Shown here piece after piece: positions 1 to 6,458 of a DNA stretch of 12,671 nucleotides; the first letter of the stretch is position 1, and each line of letters starts with the position of its first letter. A program made the position numbers and the translations under genes. Below the pieces are notes generated by a model. It had not been told where the DNA came from. It searched no databases and was given only the letters and a program-made list of their open reading frames with translations. Source of the stretch: an uncultured Actinomycetes bacterium (GTDB taxonomy: Bacteria > Actinomycetota > Actinomycetes > Mycobacteriales > Mycobacteriaceae); assembly GCA_903911165.1 (NCBI GenBank), contig CAIWCQ010000293.1, forward strand, positions 1 to 12,671, in the 5' to 3' direction.

Positions 1-692
1 AGGAACGCGAACTTAGTATCGAGTTCCTCGCTGTCGGTGACCAGCGCACCGCCCACCACGTCAGAGTGCCCGCCGATGTATTTCGTCGTCGAGTGCAACA
101 CAATGTCGGCCCCCAGGGTCAACGGTTGTTGCAATGCCGGTGAGGCAAAGGTGTTGTCCACCAGGACCGTTGCTCCCGCAGCGCGACCGATTTCGGCGAT
201 CGCGACGATGTCGGCAATCGAAAGCAGCGGGTTGGTAGGCGTCTCCACCCAGATCATCCGGGTGGCCGGGGTCAGCGCCGCCCGGACCGCGTCGAGGTCG
301 GACAGGTGCACCGGCGTGTGGTGCACGCCCCACTCCCGGAACACCTTGTCGATCAGTCGGAAGGTGCCACCATAGGCGTCGTCGGGAATCACGATGTGAT
401 CGCCGGGGCGCAGGACGGCGCGCAACGCACAGTCCGAGGCGCTCATCCCGGAGCTGAAGGCCCTACCGAATCGACCCTCTTCGACCGAGGCCAAGACGGC
501 CTCCAGCGCCGCGCGGGTCGGATTGCCGGTGCGCGCATATTCGAAGCCGCCGCGCAAACCCCCGACACCGTCCTGTGCGAACGTGCTGCTCGCATAGATC
601 GGGGTGTTCACGGCTCCGGTTGCCGGGTCCGGGCGGTAGCCGGCGTGGATCGCCCTGGTGGCGAAGCCGTGCCGGCGGTGGGTGTCAGTCAT
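1..692 (-). CDS. metB: Cystathionine gamma-synthase / gamma-lyase (MetB), 3' part outside window
   Basis: PLP-dependent enzyme of the Cys/Met metabolism family. Only the first 230 residues are visible; the family is usually about 380-390 residues. Translation from ATG at 692 gives, in order, YARTGNPT (52-59, phosphate-contacting Tyr and Arg of the partner subunit), SSGMSA (80-85), VETPTNP (149-155), LVDNTF (177-182, the Asp that pairs with the pyridine nitrogen) and STTKYIGGHSD (201-211) with the Schiff-base lysine at K204. The frame is open to the window edge. It lies 35 bp downstream of the pra-position gene in the cbs operon. Next to cbs, the likely in vivo role is to split cystathionine to cysteine (gamma-lyase) as much as, or more than, to make it from O-succinylhomoserine; sequence alone does not separate these two. 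The start is the only one available: an in-frame TAG lies a few codons upstream, and no strong ribosome site is seen close by. Confidence 0.95.
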   Translation of the reverse strand, partial: MTDTHRRHGFATRAIHAGYRPDPATGAVNTPIYASSTFAQDGVGGLRGGFEYARTGNPTRAALEAVLASVEEGRFGRAFSSGMSASDCALRAVLRPGDHIVIPDDAYGGTFRLIDKVFREWGVHHTPVHLSDLDAVRAALTPATRMIWVETPTNPLLSIADIVAIAEIGRAAGATVLVDNTFASPALQQPLTLGADIVLHSTTKYIGGHSDVVGGALVTDSEELDTKFAF

Positions 693-727
693 CGCCGTCG
701 AGCCTAAACTCCCCGACGCCGATGTGG

Positions 728-1741
728 CTACGCGGTCGCCGGTGCCACCGAGCCGCCGCTGAGTCGGCGGTAGGTGTACACCAGGAACAGGTAGGCGACC
801 GGGATTGTGACCAGCAGACCGACACCGCACAGCAGGAACCCGACGAGGTGCAGCGCCGCGAACGTCAGCACCGCCAGCAGAACGGAGCCGAAGTTGGCCT
901 TGACGATGTCGATGCTCGCGCGGATCCCGTCGATCGGCGACAGATTGCGGTCGACGATCGCGACGGTGCTGAACCAGGCGAAGACCATGAAGGCCAGACC
1001 GGGCAGGATGCACGCGAAGAGGCCGACGATGGTCACGAGGTCGACGATGAGTCCAGCGACGACGACGGCGACGATATTGCGGGGCCGGAAGAACGATCCG
1101 ATCGTCACCGGCTGTCCGTTCGCGATGTCGAGCAGCCCCGCGTAGCCGGCTGAGGCGATGGCCCCCTTGACGATGATCTGCACGATGGTGGCCAGGATCA
1201 CCACCGCGGAACCGACACCGCTCATGGTCCGCGTCGCCGTCTCGATAATGCCGTCTGCGGTGTCGTAGGCGGTGAACGTCTCCGGTGAGACCGCTTGCAA
1301 AACGGCCTGGGTTACCCAGTTGAGGGCAAGGCCGATCAGCCAGAACACCAGGGTCGCCACTACCAGTGGGACCGCGTTCTTGGTGAACTTCTGCCAGGCC
1401 CACGACAATCCCTCGCCGACGCTGTACCGGTTCGCCGGAGGCCCGTAGCCGGGCGGCGGCGGGAAGTAGCCGCCCTCAGCCGGTGGCGGCGGGGGGTAGG
1501 AACCGGGCGGTGGGTAGGAACCAGGCGGGGCGTAGGCACCAGGCGGGGGGTAGGAACCAGGCGGGGGAGCCGGGGGGTACGCGCCGGGCGGATACGCGCC
1601 TTGCGGCGGTGGGCCCCATCCCGGCGGCGGGTAGTTGCCCGGCGGCGGACCATAACCTTGACCCGGGGGCGGGTAATCCCCCGGCGGCGGAAAGCTCCCC
1701 GGTGGCGGAAAGTTGCTGGGCGGCACGGGCGGTTCGGTCAC
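728..1741 (-). CDS. Proline-rich membrane protein at the pra locus, non-RDD membrane domain
   Basis: A 337-residue protein. Residues 1-103 are a low-complexity head of repeated YPPPG/SYPPPG units with Gly, Tyr and Ala and no signal peptide. Residues 104-337 form a membrane domain with about six hydrophobic segments near 123-143, 174-196, 222-240, 241-263, 284-304 and 305-322. It starts at GTG with a strong AGGGGAG site. Gene position (between cbs and metB) is that of pra, the M. tuberculosis and M. leprae proline-rich antigen. However, the membrane part begins LSWAWQKFTKNA and has no RDD-type Arg/Asp signature as I remember for Pra. It resembles instead the DUF975-like domain of mycobacterial proline/glycine-rich transmembrane proteins such as Rv2560; that likeness is from memory. 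Function is unknown: the Pro-rich head probably faces the cytoplasm and may bind partner proteins. It lies 44 bp after cbs and 35 bp before metB in the same run. Confidence 0.85.
   Translation of the reverse strand: MTEPPVPPSNFPPPGSFPPPGDYPPPGQGYGPPPGNYPPPGWGPPPQGAYPPGAYPPAPPPGSYPPPGAYAPPGSYPPPGSYPPPPPAEGGYFPPPPGYGPPANRYSVGEGLSWAWQKFTKNAVPLVVATLVFWLIGLALNWVTQAVLQAVSPETFTAYDTADGIIETATRTMSGVGSAVVILATIVQIIVKGAIASAGYAGLLDIANGQPVTIGSFFRPRNIVAVVVAGLIVDLVTIVGLFACILPGLAFMVFAWFSTVAIVDRNLSPIDGIRASIDIVKANFGSVLLAVLTFAALHLVGFLLCGVGLLVTIPVAYLFLVYTYRRLSGGSVAPATA
1496..1567. repeat. Four tandem 18-bp repeats inside the Pro-rich coding region
   Basis: The plus-strand word GTAGG recurs at 1496, 1514, 1532 and 1550, an exact 18-bp period, with closely similar units (GTAGGAACCAGGCGGGG type). 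On the coding strand each unit specifies one six-residue step of the Pro-Gly-Ser/Ala-Tyr-Pro-Pro repeat. Because the period is a multiple of three, gain or loss of units would keep the frame. Looser copies of the same coding pattern continue on both sides. Confidence 0.85.
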
Positions 1742-1745
1742 GAGA

Positions 1746-1752
1746 CTCCCCT
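1746..1752 (-). promoter_or_regulatory. Ribosome binding site setting the GTG start of the Pro-rich gene
   Basis: The minus strand reads AGGGGAG four bases before a GTG codon at 1741, a strong anti-16S match. It supports GTG at 1741 as the start of the Pro-rich membrane protein gene. Confidence 0.7.
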
Positions 1753-1785
1753 GTTCAGGACTGATGCGTTTGCAACCCTACCAAC

Positions 1786-3180
1786 TCACCGCCGCCGCGG
1801 GCCTTCGGAGAGATAGCCCAGCAAATCGTGGCGGGTGATCACCCCGACCGGTTTGCCGTCCTCGACCACCATCACCGCATCGACGTCGCGCAGCGCCTTG
1901 GCAGCCGCGCTCACCTGGTCGCCGGCGCCGATCAGGGGCAGTGGCGGGCTCATGTGCACCGCCACCGCGTCGGCCAGTTGGGCGCGGCCCTCGAACACCG
2001 CCGAGAGCAGTTCGCGCTCCGACACGCTGCCGGCCACCTCACCGGCCATCACCGGCGGTTCGGCCCCGACCACCGGCATCTGGGACACCCCGTACTCGCG
2101 CAGGATCCCGATGGCGTCGCGCACCGTCTCCGACGGATGGGTGTGCACCAGATCGGGCAGCGCCCCGGATTTGCCGCGCAGCACGTCACCGACCGTCGGT
2201 TCAGGCAGGGTGTCGTCCAGTGGTGTGCGCAGGAATCCGTAGGACGACATCCAGGAGTCATTGAAGATTTTCGACAGGTAACCGCGGCCACTGTCGGGCA
2301 GGAGCACCACGATCAGCGCGTCTGGGCCGGCCTCAGCGGCCACCCGCAACGCCGCCACGGCGGCCATGCCACAGGAACCGCCCACCAGTAGACCCTCCTC
2401 ACGGGCCAGTCGGCGCGTCATGTCAAAGGAATCGGCGTCGGAGACCGCGATGATCTGATCGGCGATCGCCGGGTCGTAGGCCGCGGGCCAGAAGTCCTCT
2501 CCGACGCCTTCAACCAGGTAGGGCCGGCCGGTGCCGCCGGAGTACACCGATCCTTCGGGATCGGCACCGATGACCTTGACCCGCCCACCGGAGACCTCCT
2601 TGAGGTAGCGCCCGGCGCCGGTGATGGTTCCGCCGGTACCCACTCCCGCGACGAAGTGGGTGATCTTGCCGTCGGTATCCGCCCAGATCTCCGGGCCGGT
2701 GGTCTCATAGTGACTTGCCGGGCCGTTGGGGTTGGAATATTGATCGGGCTTCCACGCGCCGTCGATCTCAACGACTAGCCGGTCGGAGACGCTGTAGTAG
2801 CTGTCCGGGTGCTCCGGGGGAACGGCCGTCGGGCACACCACAACCTCGGCGCCGTAGGCGCGCAACACGTTTCGTTTGTCCTCGCTGACCTTGTCCGGGC
2901 AGACGAATACGCACCGGTAGCCGCGCCGCTGGGCCACCAACGCCAGGCCGACGCCGGTATTGCCCGATGTGGGTTCGACGATGGTGCCGCCGGACTTGAG
3001 CAAACCGGCGGATTCGGCGGCGTCGATCATCTTGATCGCGATCCGGTCCTTGGAACTGCCGCCCGGGTTGAGGTACTCGACCTTGGCCGCGACCACACCG
3101 GCCCCCTCCGGAACCACCGTGCTCAGCTGGACCAACGGGGTGTTGCCGATCAACTCGCTGATGTGTTGCGCGATTCGCAT
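1786..3180 (-). CDS. cbs: Cystathionine beta-synthase
   Basis: Condenses homocysteine with serine to cystathionine using PLP, the first step of reverse transsulfuration; cytosolic. The 464 residues equal the M. tuberculosis length as I recall it. Visible marks: NTPLVQL (13-19), PGGSSKDR with the PLP lysine K44, the substrate loop TSGNTG (71-76), the PLP-phosphate loop GTGGT (181-185), and PDSGRGYLSKIFND (295-308) closing the catalytic core. Residues about 330-395 and 405-460 form a pair of CBS domains (Bateman module); this module binds S-adenosylmethionine in several family members. There is no N-terminal heme-binding extension, unlike the human enzyme. ATG at 3180 is preceded by an in-frame-independent TAG and only a weak purine stretch. 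It follows the DUF808 gene by 27 bp and precedes the Pro-rich gene by 44 bp, so it probably depends on the lipU-side promoter. A simple cysteine synthase is excluded by the Bateman tail. Confidence 0.97.
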   Translation of the reverse strand: MRIAQHISELIGNTPLVQLSTVVPEGAGVVAAKVEYLNPGGSSKDRIAIKMIDAAESAGLLKSGGTIVEPTSGNTGVGLALVAQRRGYRCVFVCPDKVSEDKRNVLRAYGAEVVVCPTAVPPEHPDSYYSVSDRLVVEIDGAWKPDQYSNPNGPASHYETTGPEIWADTDGKITHFVAGVGTGGTITGAGRYLKEVSGGRVKVIGADPEGSVYSGGTGRPYLVEGVGEDFWPAAYDPAIADQIIAVSDADSFDMTRRLAREEGLLVGGSCGMAAVAALRVAAEAGPDALIVVLLPDSGRGYLSKIFNDSWMSSYGFLRTPLDDTLPEPTVGDVLRGKSGALPDLVHTHPSETVRDAIGILREYGVSQMPVVGAEPPVMAGEVAGSVSERELLSAVFEGRAQLADAVAVHMSPPLPLIGAGDQVSAAAKALRDVDAVMVVEDGKPVGVITRHDLLGYLSEGPRRR

Positions 3181-3207
3181 GTCTACATGGTGGCAGCCCT
3201 CGCGGCG

Positions 3208-4164
3208 TCAGTCCGCGTGGGCCACCGATTCGCGCTTGGACCTCCGGAACGGCAACCGCTCCACCAGGAATACCAGCACGACGCCCACCACTAGCCCCAC
3301 CAGGGCAGAAGCCAGCGTGTTGACGATCCAACCGAGCACCCCGCCGACACCGGGCACGCCGTGCACGACCTTCTCGAGTTGGTGCACGAGGTGATACGGC
3401 GCGTGCCACCCCAATTCGTCGAATCCAACCAGCAGGATGTGGCCGCCCACCCACAGCATGGCGGCGGTGCCGATCACCGAGAGCCACGCCAGCACTTTGG
3501 GCATGCCCGCCACCAGCATCCGGCCCAGCCGCTGCGACGGCGGTGAATCTCGCCCGGCCAGTGCCAGCCCGACATCGTCCATTTTCACGATCAGCGCGAC
3601 AACCCCGTAGACCACCACGGTGATTCCCACCCCGACGACGGCCAGAATCACCCCCCGCGTCACCACCGGTTCGGTGATGACCTCCTTGAGCGCGATCACC
3701 ATGATCTCGGCCGACAGGATGAAGTCCGTGCGAATCGCGCCCGCGATCGTCGTCGCCTCGGCGTCGGGCCCGAGTTCGGCCGCCGGCGCATCGTGGTCGT
3801 GATCGTCGTGGCGCAGTGCGTGGATGATCTTGTGGGCGCCTTCGTAGGCCAGGAAGCACCCGCCGAACATCAGGATGACCTCGACCACGATCGGGGCGAC
3901 CGCACTAAGCAGCAGGGCCGCCGGCAAGATGATGAGCAACTTGTTGCGCAGCGAGCCGATCGCGATGCGCCGGATGATGGGCAGTTCACGCTCGGCGGCG
4001 AGCCCACGAACGTAGGCGGGGGTGACCGCGGTGTCGTCGATCACCACGCCAGCCGCCTTCGCGCTGGCCTTCGCCGCTGCCGCACCGATGTCATCGACCG
4101 ACGCGGCGGCCAACTTCGCCAGCGCGGCGACGTCATCCAATAACCCGACCAGACCGCCTGCCAT
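3208..4164 (-). CDS. DUF808/YedI-family inner-membrane protein
   Basis: A 318-residue membrane protein of unknown function. The N-terminus MAGGLVGLLDDVAALAK, the block AAERELPIIRRIAIGSLRNK (56-75) and AGAIRTDFILSAEIMVIALK (141-160) are the signature pattern of the DUF808 (E. coli YedI) family. Hydrophobic segments lie near 74-92, 93-108, 170-193, 227-247 and 278-303, with an amphipathic stretch near 147-160. A loop at about 118-125 is rich in His and Asp (RHDDHDHD), which could bind divalent metal, but no transporter signature is seen. ATG at 4164 has a good AGAGGAG site five bases upstream. The gene is 66 bp after lipU and 27 bp before cbs, so it is probably cotranscribed. From memory, the M. 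tuberculosis locus goes directly from lipU to cbs, which makes this gene an addition here or a loss there. Confidence 0.88.
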   Translation of the reverse strand: MAGGLVGLLDDVAALAKLAAASVDDIGAAAAKASAKAAGVVIDDTAVTPAYVRGLAAERELPIIRRIAIGSLRNKLLIILPAALLLSAVAPIVVEVILMFGGCFLAYEGAHKIIHALRHDDHDHDAPAAELGPDAEATTIAGAIRTDFILSAEIMVIALKEVITEPVVTRGVILAVVGVGITVVVYGVVALIVKMDDVGLALAGRDSPPSQRLGRMLVAGMPKVLAWLSVIGTAAMLWVGGHILLVGFDELGWHAPYHLVHQLEKVVHGVPGVGGVLGWIVNTLASALVGLVVGVVLVFLVERLPFRRSKRESVAHAD

Positions 4165-4169
4165 TGCCG

Positions 4170-4176
4170 CTCCTCT
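4170..4176 (-). promoter_or_regulatory. Ribosome binding site of the DUF808 gene
   Basis: The minus strand reads AGAGGAG five bases before the ATG at 4164. It fixes that start and suggests the gene is well translated. Confidence 0.65.
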
Positions 4177-4230
4177 GTTGCGGTGCTTGGAAGCGAAGTC
4201 TACCCGCGGCGCCGGGTGGAGGGGACCCGC

Positions 4231-5340
4231 TCAGCCAGTGGCTTCGCGGATGTACTCCCCGATCTGACGCAAGGATCGGCTCGCCTCCGGAATCAACGGC
4301 GCAGCCATCTGGAAGTCGTGGATCTGGCCCGGCCACACCCGGACCTCGGTCGGCACCCCGGCCGCGGCAAGCCGCCGGGCCGCCAGACGGGCGTCGTGCA
4401 GCAACACCTCAGAACCAGAGACGTGGATCAATGTCCGCGGCAGGCCGGGCTCGATGTTGTCCAGCGGTTCATAGACGTCTTCGGGCACGCCGTCGACGAT
4501 GTTCTTTGCTGCGGCCCGGGCCACCAGGGCCACGAGGGCGTGAAAAGCCTTGGGCGGGAACATCGAATCGCTATAGATGTTCGGGTGCGTCAACTTAGGA
4601 TCCTGCTCCAGCTGAAGCAGTGGGGATAGCGCGACTATGGCCGCGGGGGTTTCCTTTTCAGCCTGCAGTCGTTGCGCCAGCGCCATTGCGAGGTATCCAC
4701 CGGCCGAGTCACCTGCCAGCACGATCTGCTCGGGCTCGTATCCTCGCAGTCGCAACCACCGATATGCGTCGTAGCAGTCGTCGATGGCCATGCCGATGGT
4801 GTGCTTGGGGATCAACCGGTAGTCGACCACCAGCACCGGTGAGTCGGCGTATCTCGACAACGCTCCGGCCAGTCGGCTGTGTGAGTTCACCCCGCACGTC
4901 ATGAAAGCGCCGCCATGCATGTAAAGCACGACGCGGCGGCGGCCGTCGGCCGGCATCACACCCGGTGCCCGGACGAGTTGGGCGGAGGCGTTGGGCAGTC
5001 CAACCGTGGCCCGAACCGTTCCCGGGGACGGGAGCAGCGCGCGGCCGACGAAGTCCACCACCCCGAAGGGCCACGGCCAGTGCGGCACGTGACTGAGGAC
5101 CGCGAGGGCGGGCCACATGGTGACCCGTGCGCCGAGGGAGAACAAGCGCCCGGCGATCCCGGGGCCGTCCTCGATGATTTCGACGGGGGCTCCATCGCTG
5201 ACGGGGTATCTCCGGGGGCGAGCGGGAACGGCCCGCCGAGTCGTCGTTGGGGCCGGTCTCTGTGAAGACGGGGCCTTTGGGGACGCGGTCGCCTGTGCGG
5301 ACACCGTGGTCTTCGGAGTCACCTTGCTTGGTGCGGTCAT
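4231..5340 (-). CDS. lipU: Alpha/beta-hydrolase, hormone-sensitive-lipase-type esterase LipU
   Basis: Ester hydrolase of the HSL-like (Lip family) group; substrates are probably short or medium acyl esters. From ATG at 5340 the product is 369 residues. The oxyanion motif HGGA is at 142-145, the nucleophile elbow GDSAGG has Ser212, GSEVLLHD (309-316) supplies the acid (E311 in the usual Asp position, or D316), and GQIHDF holds His341. The triad is complete. Residues 1-44 are a basic Thr/Ala/Pro-rich tail of low complexity, followed by a hydrophobic stretch near 76-104 that may touch the membrane; there is no classical signal peptide. A TTG two codons earlier (5346) is possible, but AGGGAG at 5349-5354 spaces better to the ATG. 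The M. tuberculosis LipU is annotated shorter (about 297 residues, from memory), which would correspond to starting near the VTMWP segment here. It is the first gene of the minus-strand run. Confidence 0.9.
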   Translation of the reverse strand: MTAPSKVTPKTTVSAQATASPKAPSSQRPAPTTTRRAVPARPRRYPVSDGAPVEIIEDGPGIAGRLFSLGARVTMWPALAVLSHVPHWPWPFGVVDFVGRALLPSPGTVRATVGLPNASAQLVRAPGVMPADGRRRVVLYMHGGAFMTCGVNSHSRLAGALSRYADSPVLVVDYRLIPKHTIGMAIDDCYDAYRWLRLRGYEPEQIVLAGDSAGGYLAMALAQRLQAEKETPAAIVALSPLLQLEQDPKLTHPNIYSDSMFPPKAFHALVALVARAAAKNIVDGVPEDVYEPLDNIEPGLPRTLIHVSGSEVLLHDARLAARRLAAAGVPTEVRVWPGQIHDFQMAAPLIPEASRSLRQIGEYIREATG

Positions 5341-5348
5341 GGTCAACG

Positions 5349-5354
5349 CTCCCT
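5349..5354 (-). promoter_or_regulatory. Ribosome binding site that decides the lipU start
   Basis: The minus strand reads AGGGAG. It lies eight bases before the ATG at 5340 but only two before the TTG at 5346. The spacing favours the ATG, giving 369 rather than 371 residues. Confidence 0.55.
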
Positions 5355-5366
5355 ACAAGTGCGTAG

Positions 5367-5380
5367 TGACGTGCGTGTCA
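5367..5380. promoter_or_regulatory. Imperfect dyad, candidate operator upstream of lipU
   Basis: TGACGTGCGTGTCA has inverted half-sites TGAC and GTCA around a six-base centre, with 10 of 14 positions symmetric. It sits inside a run where TGCGT occurs three times (5360, 5372, 5381), 27-40 bp upstream of the lipU ATG. It could bind a dimeric regulator. The dyad is short and may be chance. Confidence 0.25.
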
Positions 5381-5532
5381 TGCGTGCCGGTTCACCCGGA
5401 GCAGCTAATCGGCGAACCTGGTGTTTTAGCTTGACAGCTGTGACGCAACCCACAACCTATGAGGCTATTTCTTTCCGTATCCGATACCCGTCCGTAACCG
5501 GAAAACCCTGTTGAGAGGCCACACTGACTTTC

Positions 5533-6348
5533 GTGGGCATACGCTTCGGGTCCACCAGGACTCTTGCCGTCGCGGGCATCCTCGCCTCGACCGGCGGCGC
5601 TGTCGTGGGTGCCCGCAACTTGCTGACCGTCCAGGCCGAGCAGGCCCGCAATGTCATTCCCAAGGCGTGGGACATTCCGCCCCGCGCGGACGGGGTCTAT
5701 TCACCCGGCGGCGAACCGGTCAGCCGTTGGGAACGCGGCGCATCCTTCGACATCCATCTGATGATCTTCGGGGACTCGACTGCCACCGGATACGGCTGCG
5801 AAGATGCCGAAGAGGTGCCCGGCGTCCGCATCGCTCGCGGCCTGGCCGAGCAGTCCGGCGCATTGGTGCGATTGTCGACGAAGGCGATCGTCGGTGCATC
5901 CTCGAAAGGCTTGGCCGGGCAAGTGGACGCGATGCTGGTCGCGGGTCCGCCACCGGATGTCGCGGTGATCATGGTTGGCGCCAACGACGTCACCGTCCTC
6001 AACGGCATAGGTCCCTCGGCGCGGCGACTCGGCGCGGCGGTGCAACGGTTGCGTTCGGTCGGAACAACCGTCGTCGTGGGCACCTGCCCGGACCTTGGCG
6101 TCGTGACTGCCATTCCCCAGCCGTTGCGGTGGACGGCGAGATCGGTGGGCATTCGCTTGGCGCGTGCCCAGGCCGCGGCGGTGCGCGCAGCCGGTGGCGT
6201 TCCGGTTCCGCTCGCCGACTTGATGGCGCCGCACTTCCAGCATCAGCCCGACGTGATGTTCTCCGAGGACCGGTTTCACCCGTCGGCGGCGGGATACGCG
6301 CTCGCGGCCGAGCAATTGTTGGTCGCGCTGCACGACGCGCTGGGTTAG
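5533..6348 (+). CDS. SGNH/GDSL-type esterase with N-terminal membrane anchor or signal (Rv1075c type)
   Basis: A 271-residue GDSL hydrolase. Residues about 8-27 (TLAVAGILASTGGAVVGA region, after Arg4 and Arg9) form a signal peptide or membrane anchor, so the enzyme is probably exported. Block I is FGDSTATGYG with nucleophile Ser82; block II Gly near 121 (IVGASSKG); block III GAND with Asn151; block V SEDRFHPS with Asp246 and His249. All four SGNH residues are present. The GTG at 5533 is the first clear start after an in-frame TGA at 5512; GAGAGG at 5513-5518 is 14 bp away, longer than ideal, and would be better spaced for a CTG at 5524. The protein ends 22 residues after the catalytic His, whereas I recall the M. 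tuberculosis ortholog as longer at the C-terminus (about 314 residues). It is divergent from lipU and 110 bp upstream of fadA3. Confidence 0.9.
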   Translation: MGIRFGSTRTLAVAGILASTGGAVVGARNLLTVQAEQARNVIPKAWDIPPRADGVYSPGGEPVSRWERGASFDIHLMIFGDSTATGYGCEDAEEVPGVRIARGLAEQSGALVRLSTKAIVGASSKGLAGQVDAMLVAGPPPDVAVIMVGANDVTVLNGIGPSARRLGAAVQRLRSVGTTVVVGTCPDLGVVTAIPQPLRWTARSVGIRLARAQAAAVRAAGGVPVPLADLMAPHFQHQPDVMFSEDRFHPSAAGYALAAEQLLVALHDALG

Positions 6349-6458
6349 CGAGGACGTGCCGTGGCCGCTGAGTCGTACCGGCACTCCCACATGGCACCGG
6401 CAACACCTGCATGAGCTAGGTTTTCAGCAACCCCGCGCCATCAGACCAGGAGTCCGCC
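6349..6458 (+). promoter_or_regulatory. fadA3 leader with a candidate -10 and a ribosome site
   Basis: This 110-bp gap precedes fadA3. AGGAG at 6448-6452, six bases before the ATG, is a good ribosome binding site. TAGGTT at 6417-6422 fits the mycobacterial TANNNT -10 pattern and would put a transcript start near 6429; no -35 word stands out. No hairpin terminator is seen after the hydrolase gene, so readthrough into fadA3 is also possible. Confidence 0.35.

Larger units (their letters stand above)
5341..5532. promoter_or_regulatory. Divergent intergenic region between lipU and the GDSL hydrolase gene
   Basis: This 192-bp gap must hold the promoter of the minus-strand lipU-to-metB run and that of the plus-strand hydrolase. 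Its AT content is visibly higher between 5405 and 5510 than in the flanking genes. A consensus -35 word TTGACA is at 5431-5436 on the plus strand, but I see no convincing TANNNT -10 at 16-19 bp, so I do not call a full promoter. TTGACA overlaps the 8-bp palindrome ACAGCTGT (5434-5441). On the minus strand TAGGTT (5459-5454) is a possible -10 without a recognisable -35. No hairpin terminator or riboswitch fold is evident. Confidence 0.5.

Noticed and set aside
728..1153. Long plus-strand open frames opposite the Pro-rich, cbs and DUF808 genes
   Set aside because: They are antisense to genes with clear motifs, are Arg/His-rich or low in pattern, and have no ribosome sites. They are chance frames in GC-rich DNA.
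3181..3207. Short gap before cbs as a SAM or cobalamin riboswitch site
   Set aside because: Only 27 bp separate the genes, too short for any known riboswitch fold.
2768..3859. A 363-codon minus-strand frame overlapping cbs and the DUF808 gene
   Set aside because: It is the +1 shadow of two real genes on the same strand, is extremely Arg/Gly-rich and shows no domain.
5431..5464. TTGACA at 5431 as the -35 of a full promoter for the GDSL gene
   Set aside because: The nearest -10-like word (TATGAG, 5459-5464) is 22 bp away, outside the workable spacing.
5511..6371. Alternative frame over the GDSL hydrolase, and the idea that it supplies a frameshifted C-terminus
   Set aside because: The overlapping frame is Arg-rich with no motif, and the short stretch after the GDSL stop in it does not resemble anything I recognise. 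A frameshift cannot be supported.
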